NCBI GenBank assembly: GCA_900239685.1
Contig: OENT01000908.1
Span: 1 to 64,000 of the forward strand
DNA length: 64,000 nt
Direction: 5' to 3'
Source of the DNA: Rotaria macrura
Taxonomy: Eukaryota; Rotifera; Eurotatoria; Philodinida; Philodinidae
Shown here piece after piece: positions 12,158 to 25,900 of the stretch. Position 1 is the stretch's first letter. Every line of letters starts with the position of its first letter. Position numbers and translations under genes: made by a program. The notes under the pieces are model-generated. The model was not told the DNA's origin. It did not search any database and saw only the letters and a list, made by a program, of their open reading frames with translations.

Positions 12158-13237
12158 ATGACTGAAACGTTGCTAACAAAATGTTCGCATTGCAAGAAAA
12201 TGAGCGTAGCTCCTTGCGATGGATGTAATCACCAATTTTGTTCGACACACTTTCGAGAACATCGTCATTATCTCGATCAGAAATTCGCACAATTATATCA
12301 TGACAGAAGTAATCTACCCAACTATATTGTGGATCATTCATCAAGAATCAAGCAGACTCAACTCAAGGTATTACTCAATGATATTGATCAGTGGGAAGAA
12401 CAAACATTGAATATTGTCACACAGACAGCTGATCGCGTACGAAACCGTATTAAGAGATTAATGACATTGAAAACTTCGACTATCAAAACTGACTTAGATC
12501 AAGTTTCAATGGAACTAAGATTGTGTAAACATGAGAATAATTATTTCGAACAAGATATTAAACAATTGAGTCAACGGCTCAAACAAATTCAAATCGATTT
12601 TGATCGGCATCAATCTCGAATCAAACTACCTGTTTCACCCATTAAATTCAATTCATCACTTCAAAGTTCACATGAGTATGATATTCGTCATGGCAAGGAA
12701 TACTTTTTCGGTGGAAAACTTCTATGTAAAGAACATCAAATTCACTTGAATGAATTCTATGGAAAACCAAATCAAATGTGGCGACTAGTTTACAAAGCTA
12801 CACGAGACGGATTTTCTAGTGCCGATTTTTATCGCTGTTGTGATAGAAAAGGTGCAACATTGACCGTAATTCAATCATCGAGTGGTGATCTATTTGGGGG
12901 ATATACATCCGTTGATTGGAGAACCCACAACGATTGGACATGGTCTATGGATAGGGATGCATTTTTATTCACACTAATTAATCCACATAAAATCTTACCT
13001 ACTAAATATCCAATAAACAGTGAGGGAAGAAATGCAATCGGTTGTAAGGCGAGCATGGGACCAACTTTCGGTCTATGGGACATATGTACTTTTTCAAATA
13101 GTAATCAAAATGGTCGAAATAGCATTATGTTTCCTAATGACTATATTGATTCCACAGGAAAAGGACGTCTGACTTTTACCGGTACACACTACTTTAAGAC
13201 TGTCGACATTGAAGTCTATGCTCTAAAGATCAAATAA
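12158..13237 (+). CDS. B-box-like zinc finger / coiled-coil / TLDc domain protein
   Basis: Single-exon gene of 359 aa from the ATG at 12158. An in-frame ATG at 12065 would add a hydrophobic 31-residue leader unlike the family, so the inner start (MTETLLTKCSHCKK) is preferred. The N-terminus has Cys9-x2-Cys12, Cys20-x2-Cys23, Cys28, His31, His35, a compact zinc finger resembling a B-box. Residues about 60-160 are charged and heptad-like (coiled coil). The C-terminal half (about 195-355) is a TLDc domain, with FYGKPNQMWRLVYKATRDGF, a central GGYTSVDW and FGLWDICTFSNSN near the end. TLDc proteins are linked to oxidative-stress protection and V-ATPase regulation in other animals; the role here is not known. 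This finger/coil/TLDc architecture is one I associate with expanded families in bdelloid rotifers. Confidence 0.85.
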   Translation: MTETLLTKCSHCKKMSVAPCDGCNHQFCSTHFREHRHYLDQKFAQLYHDRSNLPNYIVDHSSRIKQTQLKVLLNDIDQWEEQTLNIVTQTADRVRNRIKRLMTLKTSTIKTDLDQVSMELRLCKHENNYFEQDIKQLSQRLKQIQIDFDRHQSRIKLPVSPIKFNSSLQSSHEYDIRHGKEYFFGGKLLCKEHQIHLNEFYGKPNQMWRLVYKATRDGFSSADFYRCCDRKGATLTVIQSSSGDLFGGYTSVDWRTHNDWTWSMDRDAFLFTLINPHKILPTKYPINSEGRNAIGCKASMGPTFGLWDICTFSNSNQNGRNSIMFPNDYIDSTGKGRLTFTGTHYFKTVDIEVYALKIK

Positions 13238-16200
13238 GTTTTGACGAACTCGAAAAGAAATGGTTGATATGAACACTTATTTAACATTTGAATGAATTCA
13301 AATTCTTTTTTTCATACCTTTAACAAGTTTACGCGTTGGTTTGTCTCTATATCTAGTTGACTTCACTTAAAAGATCTGAATTTTTCATTACTAATAGTTC
13401 TTAATCGTACAAGATCTTCTTTTTTACTATATGTATCTCTTTAGATTATTTTTCGAATATCTAACTTGAATACAATATTATGTTCTGTAGAAAAAGTATT
13501 GCTGCTGATAATCTTATATGACATGTTCTATTGATAGGACTTGTGCAGCTGTTGTACATTTGCCAAGTCTCTAGTCATTCAAACAATTCAATCGTGGATA
13601 AAAAGGAATCGTTGTATACATAAAGCTGATGTGTTTAGCATTAGGTGAGATGATTGTGCGATATCAATTTCGAGATTTCGTCGGAAACTATAGACGAAAA
13701 GCAACATCAAAGCATTATTACATGTATCGATAAATAATTAGAACATCTTCATCGCTACAATAATTATCAATCATATGTCAAAAGGCACGTAGGATGAATT
13801 TATCAAATGGTGTAGAAAATTATTTATGTTGATATTGCAGTACACAATAACATGATGTGTACTCGATATAATGGTACAAACTATAATGTGAATTTTTTCT
13901 GACGTCTACGATATCATCACATATCTGGGCAGATGGATTGAAAATGTTTCTATCGAAAAAAAGAAATTATGGATCACTCATTAACATGAAATACGGTTGC
14001 AATAATATAGACTATGAGCAATAATATAACATCTATATTTCGTAAAGATAATTTCGAACACTGTATAACTTCATAGATAAACAACACTAAAGAAAGAGCA
14101 AAACAGTAACTATCTTTGATAGTTATCAACTTTTACGTGATCCGTCACGACATATAATACTCCCAGTATTACAAACATGTTCGAAAATATCAAGGCATTG
14201 AACTATCGTACAGTAGTAGCAGTAGTGATTACATCAATATTTTATTCATTCATTCTTTCTTTCTTTCTTTCAGATTGTATTGCTTCTCGTGTATTGAAAA
14301 GCAATTACAATAAGTTGTAATTCTCTTCTCTCAATGCACATGCAAAGTTAGATACAAACAGTCAGCATTATTAATTTTTTGATAAAAGAAATCTTTGCAC
14401 ATCAAAGTCAACATTGACCAGTGCATTTTATGACTTTGTGGTTGTCATCTCTACGAAGCCACAAATTCGTCATGCACACTATTGAAAATAGGCATGAGCA
14501 AAACATACATTTGCAGAATGGCGAAACCCATCAGCAAACACTGGAACACTTCAGTTGGAATCTTTTGAAAAGTGTGATTTTCTTACGAGTGATGCAATGA
14601 ATAGCATCTATGCATGTGTTTTATATGTTCCTTTTAGAAACAAATATAACACAAACAGTTTGCCATAGTTTCAATGTAGTTTGCGCAAAAAAACAATAAT
14701 TATGAAAGAATCGAGAATCTCAAAGAAAAATAATTTTCTTTTGTGTACATATTGGAATAAAGATATGAATAGTTTCTTGACTACAAAGTAAATAATAAAT
14801 TTTGTCATCATATCGTAGAAGGTTGATCAAATGTATTCTATTGAAATGCAATCTAATTAGATTTCTAAAATCATCATTTATAGACAGAGAAAATCGAAGA
14901 CAAGAAGTATCAAGGAAAGTTTTTACTTTCAACCCAACAAAACACTAGTCACTTTTTTTTTCAAAGTATCACATGAATCAACTCATCGATCATTTAATTG
15001 TCGATTATCCTCCTAAAACTGTCGTTTTATCGATTTGTTTTGCTACGTATTTATTAATTTTAATATCATAAATAGGAAGATCCACGGACGTCAATCATCG
15101 GTTGGGCTTTGATAAACTTGTAGAAGTGAATAATATACAACTCATAGCTGTAAACTAACTTGTTTGATGTTTCAAATGATCATAGTTTATTATGGAATAA
15201 ATTTTTCAAATATTCATCATTATTCTAGATGGACAAACATTACTATGGTAAACAATATGCTGATTTCACCCATATCGTTTGCTTATTCCTATAAAATTCA
15301 CTACTCATATTAGCATTTAGATGCGTCAGATTTAAAAGAGATCAGTTATATCCGAATCGGATGCGGACAATAATCGCGACTATATCGATGTATGACTATT
15401 TTCCGACACTTTACATGTACGACTTGGATTCCATTATCAGCTTGTAAAGATCGTGAATGTACACGGTACCTTAAATTCCCCTTTTTCAAGAACATCGAAC
15501 GGTCTCAAAGTCTATTTCTTCTCAAGTATATCTCATTTTTTTTACTTTGCAATTCAAACACGCGAAAAGATCGAGAAGACGATTATTCTACATCGAATGC
15601 ATTTCGTATCTACTGTACAAGAATGATTTTGTTGCATATACGTAAGTAAACGGTTTTATGTAAGTGTAGTTGCTACTTGAGCATTATGTACATTTAGAGA
15701 AAATCTTAGTTTGGTTTTAATGAGAGTAATGGTATTCAATAAAATATGAGTAATTATAAAGCATTTGAATCGGATGTGTTTGATAAAAACACCATAGTTT
15801 GCTGTAAATTATGACAGTTATCCAATTGTTATCAGTACAGATCATGTGCACATGTACATGATCACTTAACATATCGACCAGAATCGAAATATCCGCTAAA
15901 AGATATTGAAACATTCCGAATGAATATAGGAGTTGACCATTGCACTCTAATCGTTTTTTGGTTTTTCATGAAGTAAAAGAAACTAAAGAATTTTTAAGTA
16001 GCAACCATCAGACTGTTTCTATAGAAGAGAGATCGACTCATATACATATGCTTGCAATGACTATTCTTCTTCAACTGGTTTTTGACGTTTCGAACAAAAA
16101 AATATACTTCACCATATCAAGTCGGCATATTTGAGAAATGTATTCAACATTAAACATATTCCTATCGACTAGTAGCTCGTAATTCACGAATTCAAGTCGA

Positions 16201-19200
16201 GCAACAATATATTAAATCACAAATATTACTTGAATTACTAAAGCTACTCGAATTACAGTGTTCTAATTTGAAAATTTATTAGTGGACACTTCTAAATGCT
16301 TGTTTACGTTGCTCATCGGTATCTTGTTAAAAGCAACGAATATACCATAATAGTTAAATAATGAAGAAAAAAACATGAACAGTTCGAATCGTTACCAATT
16401 AAAGTATGCTGTCGGTTGATTTTGAATAGGGCTAACATTTTAACAAGAAACAAAAATGACCTAAATTTGCATAGATCTAGACATTCAAGACATACCCTCC
16501 ATCGACAGGACTACCTCCTTCGCAACCACAACATGGAATCCCACAGATACAACAACCATCAGATCCTGCACCACAACATATCTATTCAAAACAAAAATCG
16601 TGTTTCAATACATACATGAAATCTTATCGTAGCAAACTAACTGGAATACACATGCTTCTTTACGCACGTTAATTGACGCACTTAATACCGTTTGAATGCG
16701 TATGTAGTTATATAATCACGATGACAAAACATATTAACGATATGCTTGAATGCAATCACATGCGTTTTCTCTGTTTGTAAGCTTCACCCGTTTAGTTATA
16801 AATCATCTTTTGCGTTGTTTAGATAGTGTTGCACTTGGAATGTACCTGTGGGAAATTCATTTGAACATAATTTTGATTTCAGAATGATTCACGAAAGTGT
16901 TTTCCTGTTTTATAATTCTCTTCTCTGAAATAATATTCTTGGCTACGACTCATTGTGTTCCTTTCGAATTCAGCACGTGGTCCCAAAACTCATCAATAAA
17001 GACAAGACTAGTCAAATCTGAGTATAGTTGATTCGCATTAAAAGATACAGTCATCAATGAATTGTATCAAACAACAGATTTGAATAGTCGATCGATTAGA
17101 TTTGATCACCGTGTTACTTTCGGATTCAATATTATTAGATGTGCTCTATATAATTGAATTAGGTAACTCCTTCATGTCTCAGACAAGTAATCGGAACGGC
17201 ATGGCCTTGTTTTCATGAATAAGTTTAAACCGACTTCATATTTGAGCTCGTGATGGATATATCGTGTATAACAAACATATGTAGTGAGAATATGTTCCGT
17301 TTGGTAGTATGGCAATGAATGATTTACATGTAAGTTCAAGCTTATCTTCGGTCAATATTTTCTCTCTTACTTTGTAATATGTAGAAAAACAGCAGAGGTT
17401 GAAAGCACTCTACTGCACTGCCATGATCAAATATCATTATAGATGTTCATGAGTGAGAATCGAGGGCGTTATAACATTCAATATTTATTATGACATTTAC
17501 TTCCTTCTTTAAAGAGGCTCGTTTTAAACACTGTATAGTGTACAATTTCATACGTCAATGTTCTGAAAACATTATTCAAAAATAAGATATCATTTTCGAT
17601 AAGACAAAGTCATCCAAAATAGTTAGTGCATTACTTCGAGCATAGCTATCAATAAGCAATGTTCAGTATTTTTTAGAATAAAGTGTTTCAATTGTATCTA
17701 GTCTTAAACTCGCAAAATCGAAAAAGAAGATCATCGTGCATGTATGCGAGCTCAAGATATGTGTCTCTGGATTTAATGGATAATGAAAACTGACTATTAT
17801 GGGGAGCTGTACAAAGACTTAGTCACATTCACAACTACTCAATAGAATTATGTTTTGTTTAATTTTTCTCGTTCGTATTTTGAAGTGGTTATTCAATGAT
17901 ACTTCTCAAGATCCTATTGTAGCATTTTTTAATGCATTTGATGCTTTTTTGCATAGAAATTCAAAATTTAGACTAAATCATTGATAATTCCATATATAGT
18001 TTACATTTACTCAAAAGCTTCGGAATGGCACGTTTCTGGATGTCGATATTCTGTTCCTTACATTTATAGATATCACAAGAACAGAGAAAAATATTCCGGA
18101 ACACATCATTTGTTATTTTCAGACGTGAAGTACTATAAAGTCCATCAAATATTCGTTGATAAAACTGATGAATGTCACTGTCTAGCGTCTTGTGTAAAAG
18201 AAGTGCAGTATCCATAAATGAAACGCAAAATATGATAACTTTATGAAATAGACTTTTTAAACCGTTAATTCTCACCATGTACATATTGAGCAGTAACCGT
18301 GGCTAATTTTTTTAGGATTTTTTTCTAACTTATGAATTTCGTTAATTAGGATTTACAACATAAGATTATATTTTAGTTAGTATGCATACTCACACTGGCT
18401 CTCACAATCATTTTTTAACAGAGCTACATCCTACATCAACACGGAAACACACACCCACACCTTCTCTAAGTCAATTCCATATAAATGGAAATGCTAGAAC
18501 CAGGCTCTGTAACGAAAGTAGGAATCATTTTACTTAACAAAAAAGTATACATGTGCAAATGCAAGCAATAGCTAAACCATTGGAAGAAAAAGTTTGAAAT
18601 CAAAGGTTAAAAAGCTACACTTGTTCAAGGAAACCGAAAACTAATGACTCAATACTGTGTGACTATTCTGAGAGAATCGATAATATTTTTAAAAAGTTCT
18701 GCAATTGCTCTGAATCTTTCACGAGCCGAAGATTTCACCTATTCTAGATTTTTGTTTATGAATAAACTTCAAAATTTGGGTTAATTAGTCGAATTCGTGA
18801 CCGGTATGGACTTGCTTTTGATTAGATGCCAATAATCACTGTCAAAATCTAAAGTGTCTGTAGTTGCCTGTAGTGATCCCTTAATATGCTTGTACCTATA
18901 CCAGCAACCTCCATTTGAGATTATGGACAACTTATTCTATTACTCGTTAAGTATTTTTTTCACGCTATAGAGCAAAGAAGATTCTTTGCGATACATATTT
19001 CTGCAAAAGCTAATCGCAAAAAGGAAATTCTGGAGTGTTCGCAGTTAAGAAATTGAAAGTTTCGAATATTGGTCTCAAGCACATGCCAACCACTTTACTC
19101 TCATTTGATGTTTTATTGAATCATATGGCGATTGGAACTGAACGTTAACTCAACGAGAAGATACGCTTTCTGATTTAATGTCAATACGGATGCTCCTGTC

Positions 19201-21212
19201 AAGAGACCTATATAACAAAAAACGAGCTAGTACGAAATCCGGGAATAAAGCTCAATATCCCTACTGTGCTTCCAGTTGAACGATTGATAGAAATACCATG
19301 GGTGTGTCTTAAAACGTGGAAGGGAACACAACATACTGAACTACGTTCCTACGGATGCATTGGCGTTCTCAACCAGGCTCCCCACTTATTAGGACAGTAT
19401 ACCATATAAAATGTCCCTGTCTGACCAACAAAAGGGAATCTTGTACATTATCTGCTAATGAAATTCATCAGGCACATAGAAGTCATCGCCATACTAGTTT
19501 GAAAAGAAATTTCTATCATCAATAGCAACGCAAAATAAGGTTTCATAATTGTGGAAGAACTTTATCGAGTTTGGTTCACTAATTACATTGGAAAAACATA
19601 GGACTTTTCATCTTTTCTACTCATATATATATATGAAAATGATTCTCCAATCCAAAAATATCATTTATGAACGCAGTGCATTCAAAGCCTGTATGATAAA
19701 CTACTTAATCTGATAAGGGACCGAAAATTCACCAAGGCGGAGGGAAATGAGCGAGAGGAAATACCGATGTGTGGGTATCTCTCAGAAGACTTAAAAATAC
19801 ACAGCTACAAGCATGACACTTCTGCGACTCAGGAAGTTTCGACTAACTAGTGAGGTATGCGTCCAGTCGTCAAAACTTGAAAAATCTTTCTCTTCTTCGT
19901 TCTAATCAAAATGGAAACCTCTCAGTAGCTATCGAACAAGGAGAGCTCACAAATAATATTTCATCTTACCTTTGATTTCGAGCCGTAGAACCCCCTTTTC
20001 GCTGTTCGCAAACCATCGAAATTTCAACTATTCCAAGAAAGAATAGTTTTGAAAAGGATGCTTGATGCCACACATGTGGGACGTAGGGATGGAATGTGGG
20101 TAGATGGTTGTGAAAGAAAAGCGATACATCAACTAACCATCCACAGCTGCACCTGCACCCACACTAAAAATAATTTCGAATTCATTTCGAAATTCAGAAC
20201 CGTTTCAATATATTCGTGTACCGATGCAAAGCCACCCAAGAGGCTTATCAAACGTCTAGGAACCTTTTCAATGCGGTTCGTATTTATGTCAGAAATCTTT
20301 GAAAGTGTTCCGAAATTGTCGAAAAATCGGAACTTTTTTGCAGGTTTCGACTCTTCCACAAAATCTTTTCAATCTCGGTAATTGAATCATATGTTTTGAG
20401 CGTAACCAGACCCTTTTCGGTTGCGCGATCATGACAGAGACAAGCAAATTTAATATCCATTTGTTTTGTGTATCGCTCATGTTTTTATTGATATGAAAGT
20501 AAGAGTATACATTGATTCCTTATTTGTGTCGCCGAGACTTATATTCTTAGGGTCGAAATTTTGTTTAGGAACCACCCTCATCCACACCCTTCCATGGCAC
20601 AGAAGTACGGGAAAACAGACACAAGCAAGAGTTAGAATTTTAGCGAAAAGAAATCATAAAACGGTACGCTTATTATGAACTTCTTTTTCGTTAAATTTTC
20701 GACTCCTTATCATTTTCCTTTTTTAGGTATTTATTTCATTGAGACCCCTACCCTGCAACCCAGTTCATTATGCAACGATCGTAATACCAGGTATGGTGAC
20801 ACTCGCTTTCATGAATGCAGTTGCAACTTTTTAGTAAACCATACGATCAAAGTAATGACGTATTCGCCATTTTTATTTGATCTACACCATCAAGCGTCTA
20901 ACTTGATGATAGTATTACACAAAATCGGACAGAAGCAATTCTAAAAGAATGGATTCCATCACTAAGAAACAGATAACATTGAATGGAATTATTTTGATAG
21001 TTAATACAACGGAATAAAACAGATCGTTTTTTTGGATCCAGTAGATACTTCAAATACAACAACATCGTTGAAGCAGTCAACCTTTTTGTTCTCGATATTT
21101 CTATCCATCTTACCCCACATGCATGCTTTTATGATCGAAAAGATATTGACAGAATACATATGAATGTTACTATCGACTTTGAATCCCAATATCTTCACCC
21201 ATATGTACAATG
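13238..21212. other. long gene-poor stretch
   Basis: About 8 kb with no convincing gene. It contains a short CTTT microsatellite at 14250-14271, one possible pair of Cys-rich exons (16392-16581, listed separately), and a slightly GC-richer patch at 20040-20640 with Gly/His-coding words such as GTGGGTAGATGG near a partial inverse match (CCATCCAC). No terminal repeats or target duplications could be delimited. Confidence 0.45.
16392..16581 (-). CDS. possible 3' exons of a small Cys/Gly-rich protein
   Basis: On the minus strand, 16581-16496 encodes ICCGAGSDGCCICGIPCCGC followed by EGGSPVDGG, then a plausible GT-AG intron (16495-16432) and an exon 16431-16392 reading GPIQNQPTAYFNW and a TAA stop. 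The Cys-rich run followed by a Pro/Gln tail looks like coding sequence rather than chance in AT-rich DNA, and resembles tails of small Cys-rich membrane-associated proteins. Upstream exons to the right were not found. The family is not recognised. Confidence 0.3.
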
Positions 21213-22919
21213 TTATTTTTGTTTTATAAGTTCTTCATTCGCGTAAGCTATAGAGTCACGTAAATTTTCAATGGATTGTTGATCTATCGATTGAATATTA
21301 TTCTGGATGAGTCGCATGGCTTCTTTGTAATTATCAAGAGCTAATAAGTAATTACCAAGATTAGAATAGCACTTACCAATCATCGTATAAATATCAATAA
21401 GCGCCGGATGATCTGACGATAGATATTTGGTATTCACTGTGAGAGCTTTTTGAAAGTGTTCTAATGCTTTGTCATGCTCACCTTTATGCATGTAAATAGT
21501 GGCAAGACCTTTGAACAAACGATAGTATCGATTCGGCTGAATCGAAGATGAAGTATCGGCAGCCATTTTACGATAAAACTGCTCAGCATGATCGAAATCA
21601 CCCATTTCAATAAGTAGTTTACCCAAATAGAACACTGGATTGGCAAATACATCTTCAGTTCGAAGAGGTTTAATAAGATTATGTACTTGAGGATCATAAT
21701 CATCAACAAGAGTCAATATCACGGTCCACATGTTCATTAAATCTTCATCCGTTTGTTTAACGGATTCAATACGAAAAATGACACTGATATTAAAGCAAAT
21801 CATTCCTTTTTTCGATTGTTCATCTACGTCCATATCGTCTAATGAATCCAACGGACTCATCGTATTATGTTTCAATGGATCGAAATGAATTTCGAAGAGA
21901 ACAGCTATTCTGTCACCATGAGCTGTTGTGCGACGATGCAGAAATTCTACAGCCACATTCCTATCAAGATTTGTAATGAGAAATGTTGAGCAACAAAGTA
22001 AACCGTCACAATTATCTTTTATTAATGTTTGAAATTCATCGGTTGACATTGTCTTGCCACGATAGACCACTAATGGTTTACGTGTAAAAGCAAATATTTG
22101 CTCGTGTGAAAGATTGATTTGCAAGTGAACATGTTTATTAAAAGTGCCTATTCTGTAGAGAATATCCATGTCACGTGTTCGATGACATCGACGAAGTATT
22201 CGTGATATGAAACACGATCTATTGAACCATAACATGGCCTTTTGTGGTCGATAGTTTTGTTCAAAATCATCGATAACACGTAACTGTTCATAGTCATGTG
22301 CATAGTATTGACGGCAGGAATTCAAGAAGACCATTTGATTATTATTGTCCATTTTAAATCGACACAATAGTTCTTTACATAACTGCGCGTACAGAAATTC
22401 TGCTGTTTGTTTTGTTACATTTTTAGTCGACGTCAATGGTGGAATGACTGTAACAGTAATACAATCGAATTCACAAAGTTCAACATCTTCACGTAATTGT
22501 TTACATAAAGTTAATACATTCGATAGAAATATTTCTTTATTTGTACTATTCGAAGAATGATCGAAAATATAGATTTTCTCAACTTGTCTTAGATTTTGAA
22601 TACGTTCAAGGAATTCATTCACATTCGATGGAACGATGAGAAAGATTTTCTCGTCACGAATATTCGAAATAAATGTGATACATGTATCTTGATCGGTAAA
22701 TGTTTCTAATGTATAGACGACTTTACGTAATTGTGTTATGATGATTTCTTTTTCCGAGGTCAATAATTGATCCATGAGCCAGATAATCATACAGTTTTCG
22801 ATGTACCGAGAGAGGAATTCGTTGTTGGTTGCTTCTTCTTTCTGAACTTTAAACGAATCATCTTTTACAATTTTTGATGGCCTTATGACTGGAATATGTT
22901 TTGATGGTGTACAACCCAT
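21213..22919 (-). CDS. ADP-ribosyltransferase-fold / TPR protein, N-myristoylated
   Basis: Single-exon gene of 568 aa. The start at 22919 is chosen over one 51 bases upstream because it gives MGCTPSK, a classic N-myristoylation/palmitoylation signal, so the protein is probably membrane-tethered. Residues about 40-260 form an N-terminal domain common to this bdelloid family. About 275-420 is an arginine-specific ART-like fold: PLVVYRGKTMSTDEF carries the first-strand Arg (about 287), and CCSTFLITNLDRN the Ser motif (about 311). Two to three TPRs follow (about 440-560), for instance in GLATIYMHKGEHDKALEHFQ and MIGKCYSNLGNYLLALDNYK. The third ART motif, where relatives have an EEEVLF-like strand with catalytic Glu, reads KKGMICFN, so catalysis may be lost. 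A signalling or scaffold role is possible. No neighbouring gene is close. Confidence 0.85.
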   Translation of the reverse strand: MGCTPSKHIPVIRPSKIVKDDSFKVQKEEATNNEFLSRYIENCMIIWLMDQLLTSEKEIIITQLRKVVYTLETFTDQDTCITFISNIRDEKIFLIVPSNVNEFLERIQNLRQVEKIYIFDHSSNSTNKEIFLSNVLTLCKQLREDVELCEFDCITVTVIPPLTSTKNVTKQTAEFLYAQLCKELLCRFKMDNNNQMVFLNSCRQYYAHDYEQLRVIDDFEQNYRPQKAMLWFNRSCFISRILRRCHRTRDMDILYRIGTFNKHVHLQINLSHEQIFAFTRKPLVVYRGKTMSTDEFQTLIKDNCDGLLCCSTFLITNLDRNVAVEFLHRRTTAHGDRIAVLFEIHFDPLKHNTMSPLDSLDDMDVDEQSKKGMICFNISVIFRIESVKQTDEDLMNMWTVILTLVDDYDPQVHNLIKPLRTEDVFANPVFYLGKLLIEMGDFDHAEQFYRKMAADTSSSIQPNRYYRLFKGLATIYMHKGEHDKALEHFQKALTVNTKYLSSDHPALIDIYTMIGKCYSNLGNYLLALDNYKEAMRLIQNNIQSIDQQSIENLRDSIAYANEELIKQK

Positions 22920-25900
22920 TGAAATAATAATCCCACAATATTTATAATGGTACTCTCTAAAATTATACAAAAAACACTGAATTTCTCTTCAAAAACTTGT
23001 ACGTCGTAAATCTGGTTCAATCTTAATCAGATTTCTTGCACAAGAAGATCAGAATTATAAGTAGTTTCGAACATTTTTAAGATTTATTAAATCTATTATG
23101 ATTCTAATACAACTTGCATGCATTTGGTTTAATCTACTTCTTCATTATACCACATCGATACTTAATTGATTCAAGAATAAAATAGAACTTTAAGAGAACA
23201 TATCTACTGCATATTCTATACGAAAGCTTCTTCTTCACACTCACTTCCCTCATCATTCATCATAGTTTGAAGTTTTCTGCTAAACGAGTACATTGCTCTA
23301 AGATTTTTCATCTCGGCTAGCTATTAATAGAAATCAAAGGTGTCTCAAAACGTTCTTCAATCAATTAAAATGTCATTCATTCTTGGAGAATGTTTTTTCA
23401 TATTTTCGGCTACGGAAAAATGTCTTTTAAGATTGGAAGAATCTCCTGCCATATAATCAATCTAGGAAGAAGAACATTCATTTCTAATCGATCATAAACA
23501 AAGCGCTCGATATGAGACAATATAAAAGAGAAAATAAAACTATATTTTAAAAGTTAAATTCACAGTGTTTAGAATTAATCGTATTTGGGATTTTAATCTA
23601 ATTGGAATTATAATAACAACTTCTGTGCGTTTATATTACTATTCTAGTCCCATAGTCTCTATTCGTCGATCAATATGAATAATGTTCTAGAAGTAAACTC
23701 AATTAAAAAGGAAAAAGGTAGATGATAACTTTTAAAAAGAGTTCCAGAAACATGGCGTAGATGAAATGACGTGAAATTGTCTTTCTCCTGTCAATTATCT
23801 TTAAGCCAACAGAAAATAAAGATGACTTATATGCTACTTTGAGTACTGGAACCCACGGGTCGGCTACGGGTACGATATTCACCGGTACGGATAGGGTACT
23901 GGTAAAGAATTTTTTTCTATTGTCATCTAATTTGCATTCTGTCTTCATTGTCATAATTGTTTGTTGTTTTCTTTTATTAACATCAATCTTTCATTGGATA
24001 GATTATATGTCTGAATAGGCTAGTCTATATAACAAGTTGATTGAGTTAGTATCTTAAGAAAGGAACCTGGTCGTTTCGTATGGTATTCTTTACCTTTGAG
24101 ATATTCGAATAAAGTTAGAGACACGCTTTTTCATGCTTATAGTCAAAAAAAAGTCTAAATTACATCTCAGCTCGTTAGCCTACATTTTATGAAGCAGAAA
24201 TTAAGACGAGAAACGTTCCAATATTAGTGAAATATTTATCTTTCTAAGATATAACGTAACAAATGTTTTTTAGATCCTCTGTTCATAACATATAGATCTT
24301 ATGTATCGTATACTGTTTGATCTGTCTGTATTAGAAATCAATAGAAAATTCTGATGTGACATCTGTGCTCATAAAACAGTCACTAATGAATTGTTCAACA
24401 GAGCAGTGAAGTGTAAAATGACTAGTTTCCTTTTGCATATCATAGACGTTAGTATTTTCCCTTGCTGCCATCATCGTCTATCTCCGAGTATCATGACTAA
24501 ACAAAGACATGATTATTTTACGAAACATACCATTTCATCTAACAATTAAGATAAACTTCGTACAAGTGGAAAGTAATTTAAAACTGCTGCAGACTGTCAT
24601 CTCTTTTCAGGAAGATAAGATCCTAACTTATGAAGAAAACAGTATGTCGTACTGTAGTTAAGCACACACATCGTTAGAAAGATTTTTGATAGAAGAAGAT
24701 TCGAAGTTACTTTTTTCTGAAATCAAAATTACTGGAAAGATTTCTTTGATGAGATTAAAGCATGTCTTTATAGATTTCCTTCTCTGATAATCTAATGATT
24801 ATACTACACATGCGTTAGATTCTATTATAGCTAGTAATAAATATGGAATTTACAAAATACTAATTTACAGAAACAAAAAGGATTAGAAAATTGTTTTTAG
24901 CACAGTATATACTAATATAGTATATACAAAAAAATTAAATCTAAGATATAGATCAATAATTTCTGCTGTAAATTCATAGAATTATACTGCAGAAGTGCAC
25001 AGTGATGTAACCGTAAAATTTTCAAGTCATTTTAATAATGAGTTTGTTTCTTCTTCAAACAGAGCACGCAGATGTAGAGCATAATATAAAACTGTGTTAA
25101 TTAGTAGCCTATCAAAGTAAAATAACATCTCATGAGTTAATCTGACATCTTCTTCTAAAGAAAATTAAAAAGAACTTTCCATTTGTCTAGGTTATCTTAA
25201 CTATTCACTATATAACGTTTATTTTGTATAGATTTCTTTGCCTATAATATTGTATGATCAGTTAAACAAAAACAAATAGTATAGAAACGTTAAAAACGAA
25301 AGAAACAATTGCGATTAGTCTCTATCGTAGAACTAGACACTAGTTCATACGAATATTGACTAAGAACGTTGCCTTTCTGTCCATACCCTCGGCAAAAATA
25401 GTTCGAGTATGTATATTGAATATATTTCCATTCATTATACATACAATTTTTTTTCTAAAAGTAATTACATATCGTGAAAGCTTGTGGATTTTTCTATCCT
25501 CGTGCATACAATTATATTTTGATTTAAAGCTATTTATTCATCATCAAAATAAACTGAATATAACGAATGTACTTTCATATTCAGGTTCTCATCGAGATAA
25601 TTTCGTCATGGTCACCAAAATTGGTTCATTTAATTTTTCTTCATAATAGAATTATCCTTTAAAAAAATGATTCTATTTTCTGATAGAGCTTAAATTTCTC
25701 TATCATTCTGAACTTTTGAAAACAAAATAAAAGAAAGAGATACTTATCTTCAGTGTTTGTCAAGGAGCTTGCCTCCATAATACTGAGATTATTATTCAAT
25801 ACACATACGCATAATAGTTACCTTATATCGCTGATGATAGAATAGTTGTTGGAAATATATTCCATCTGCATACTTGATATAGTTTTTTCCTCTAGTATAT

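Noticed and set aside
17973..18284. Overlapping frames on both strands
   Set aside because: Neither shows a motif or conserved pattern; two overlapping frames on opposite strands at this length are expected by chance.
20049..20381. 110-codon frame with His/Cys-rich start
   Set aside because: The composition comes from a GC-rich patch with partial palindromes; no known finger spacing and no continuation.
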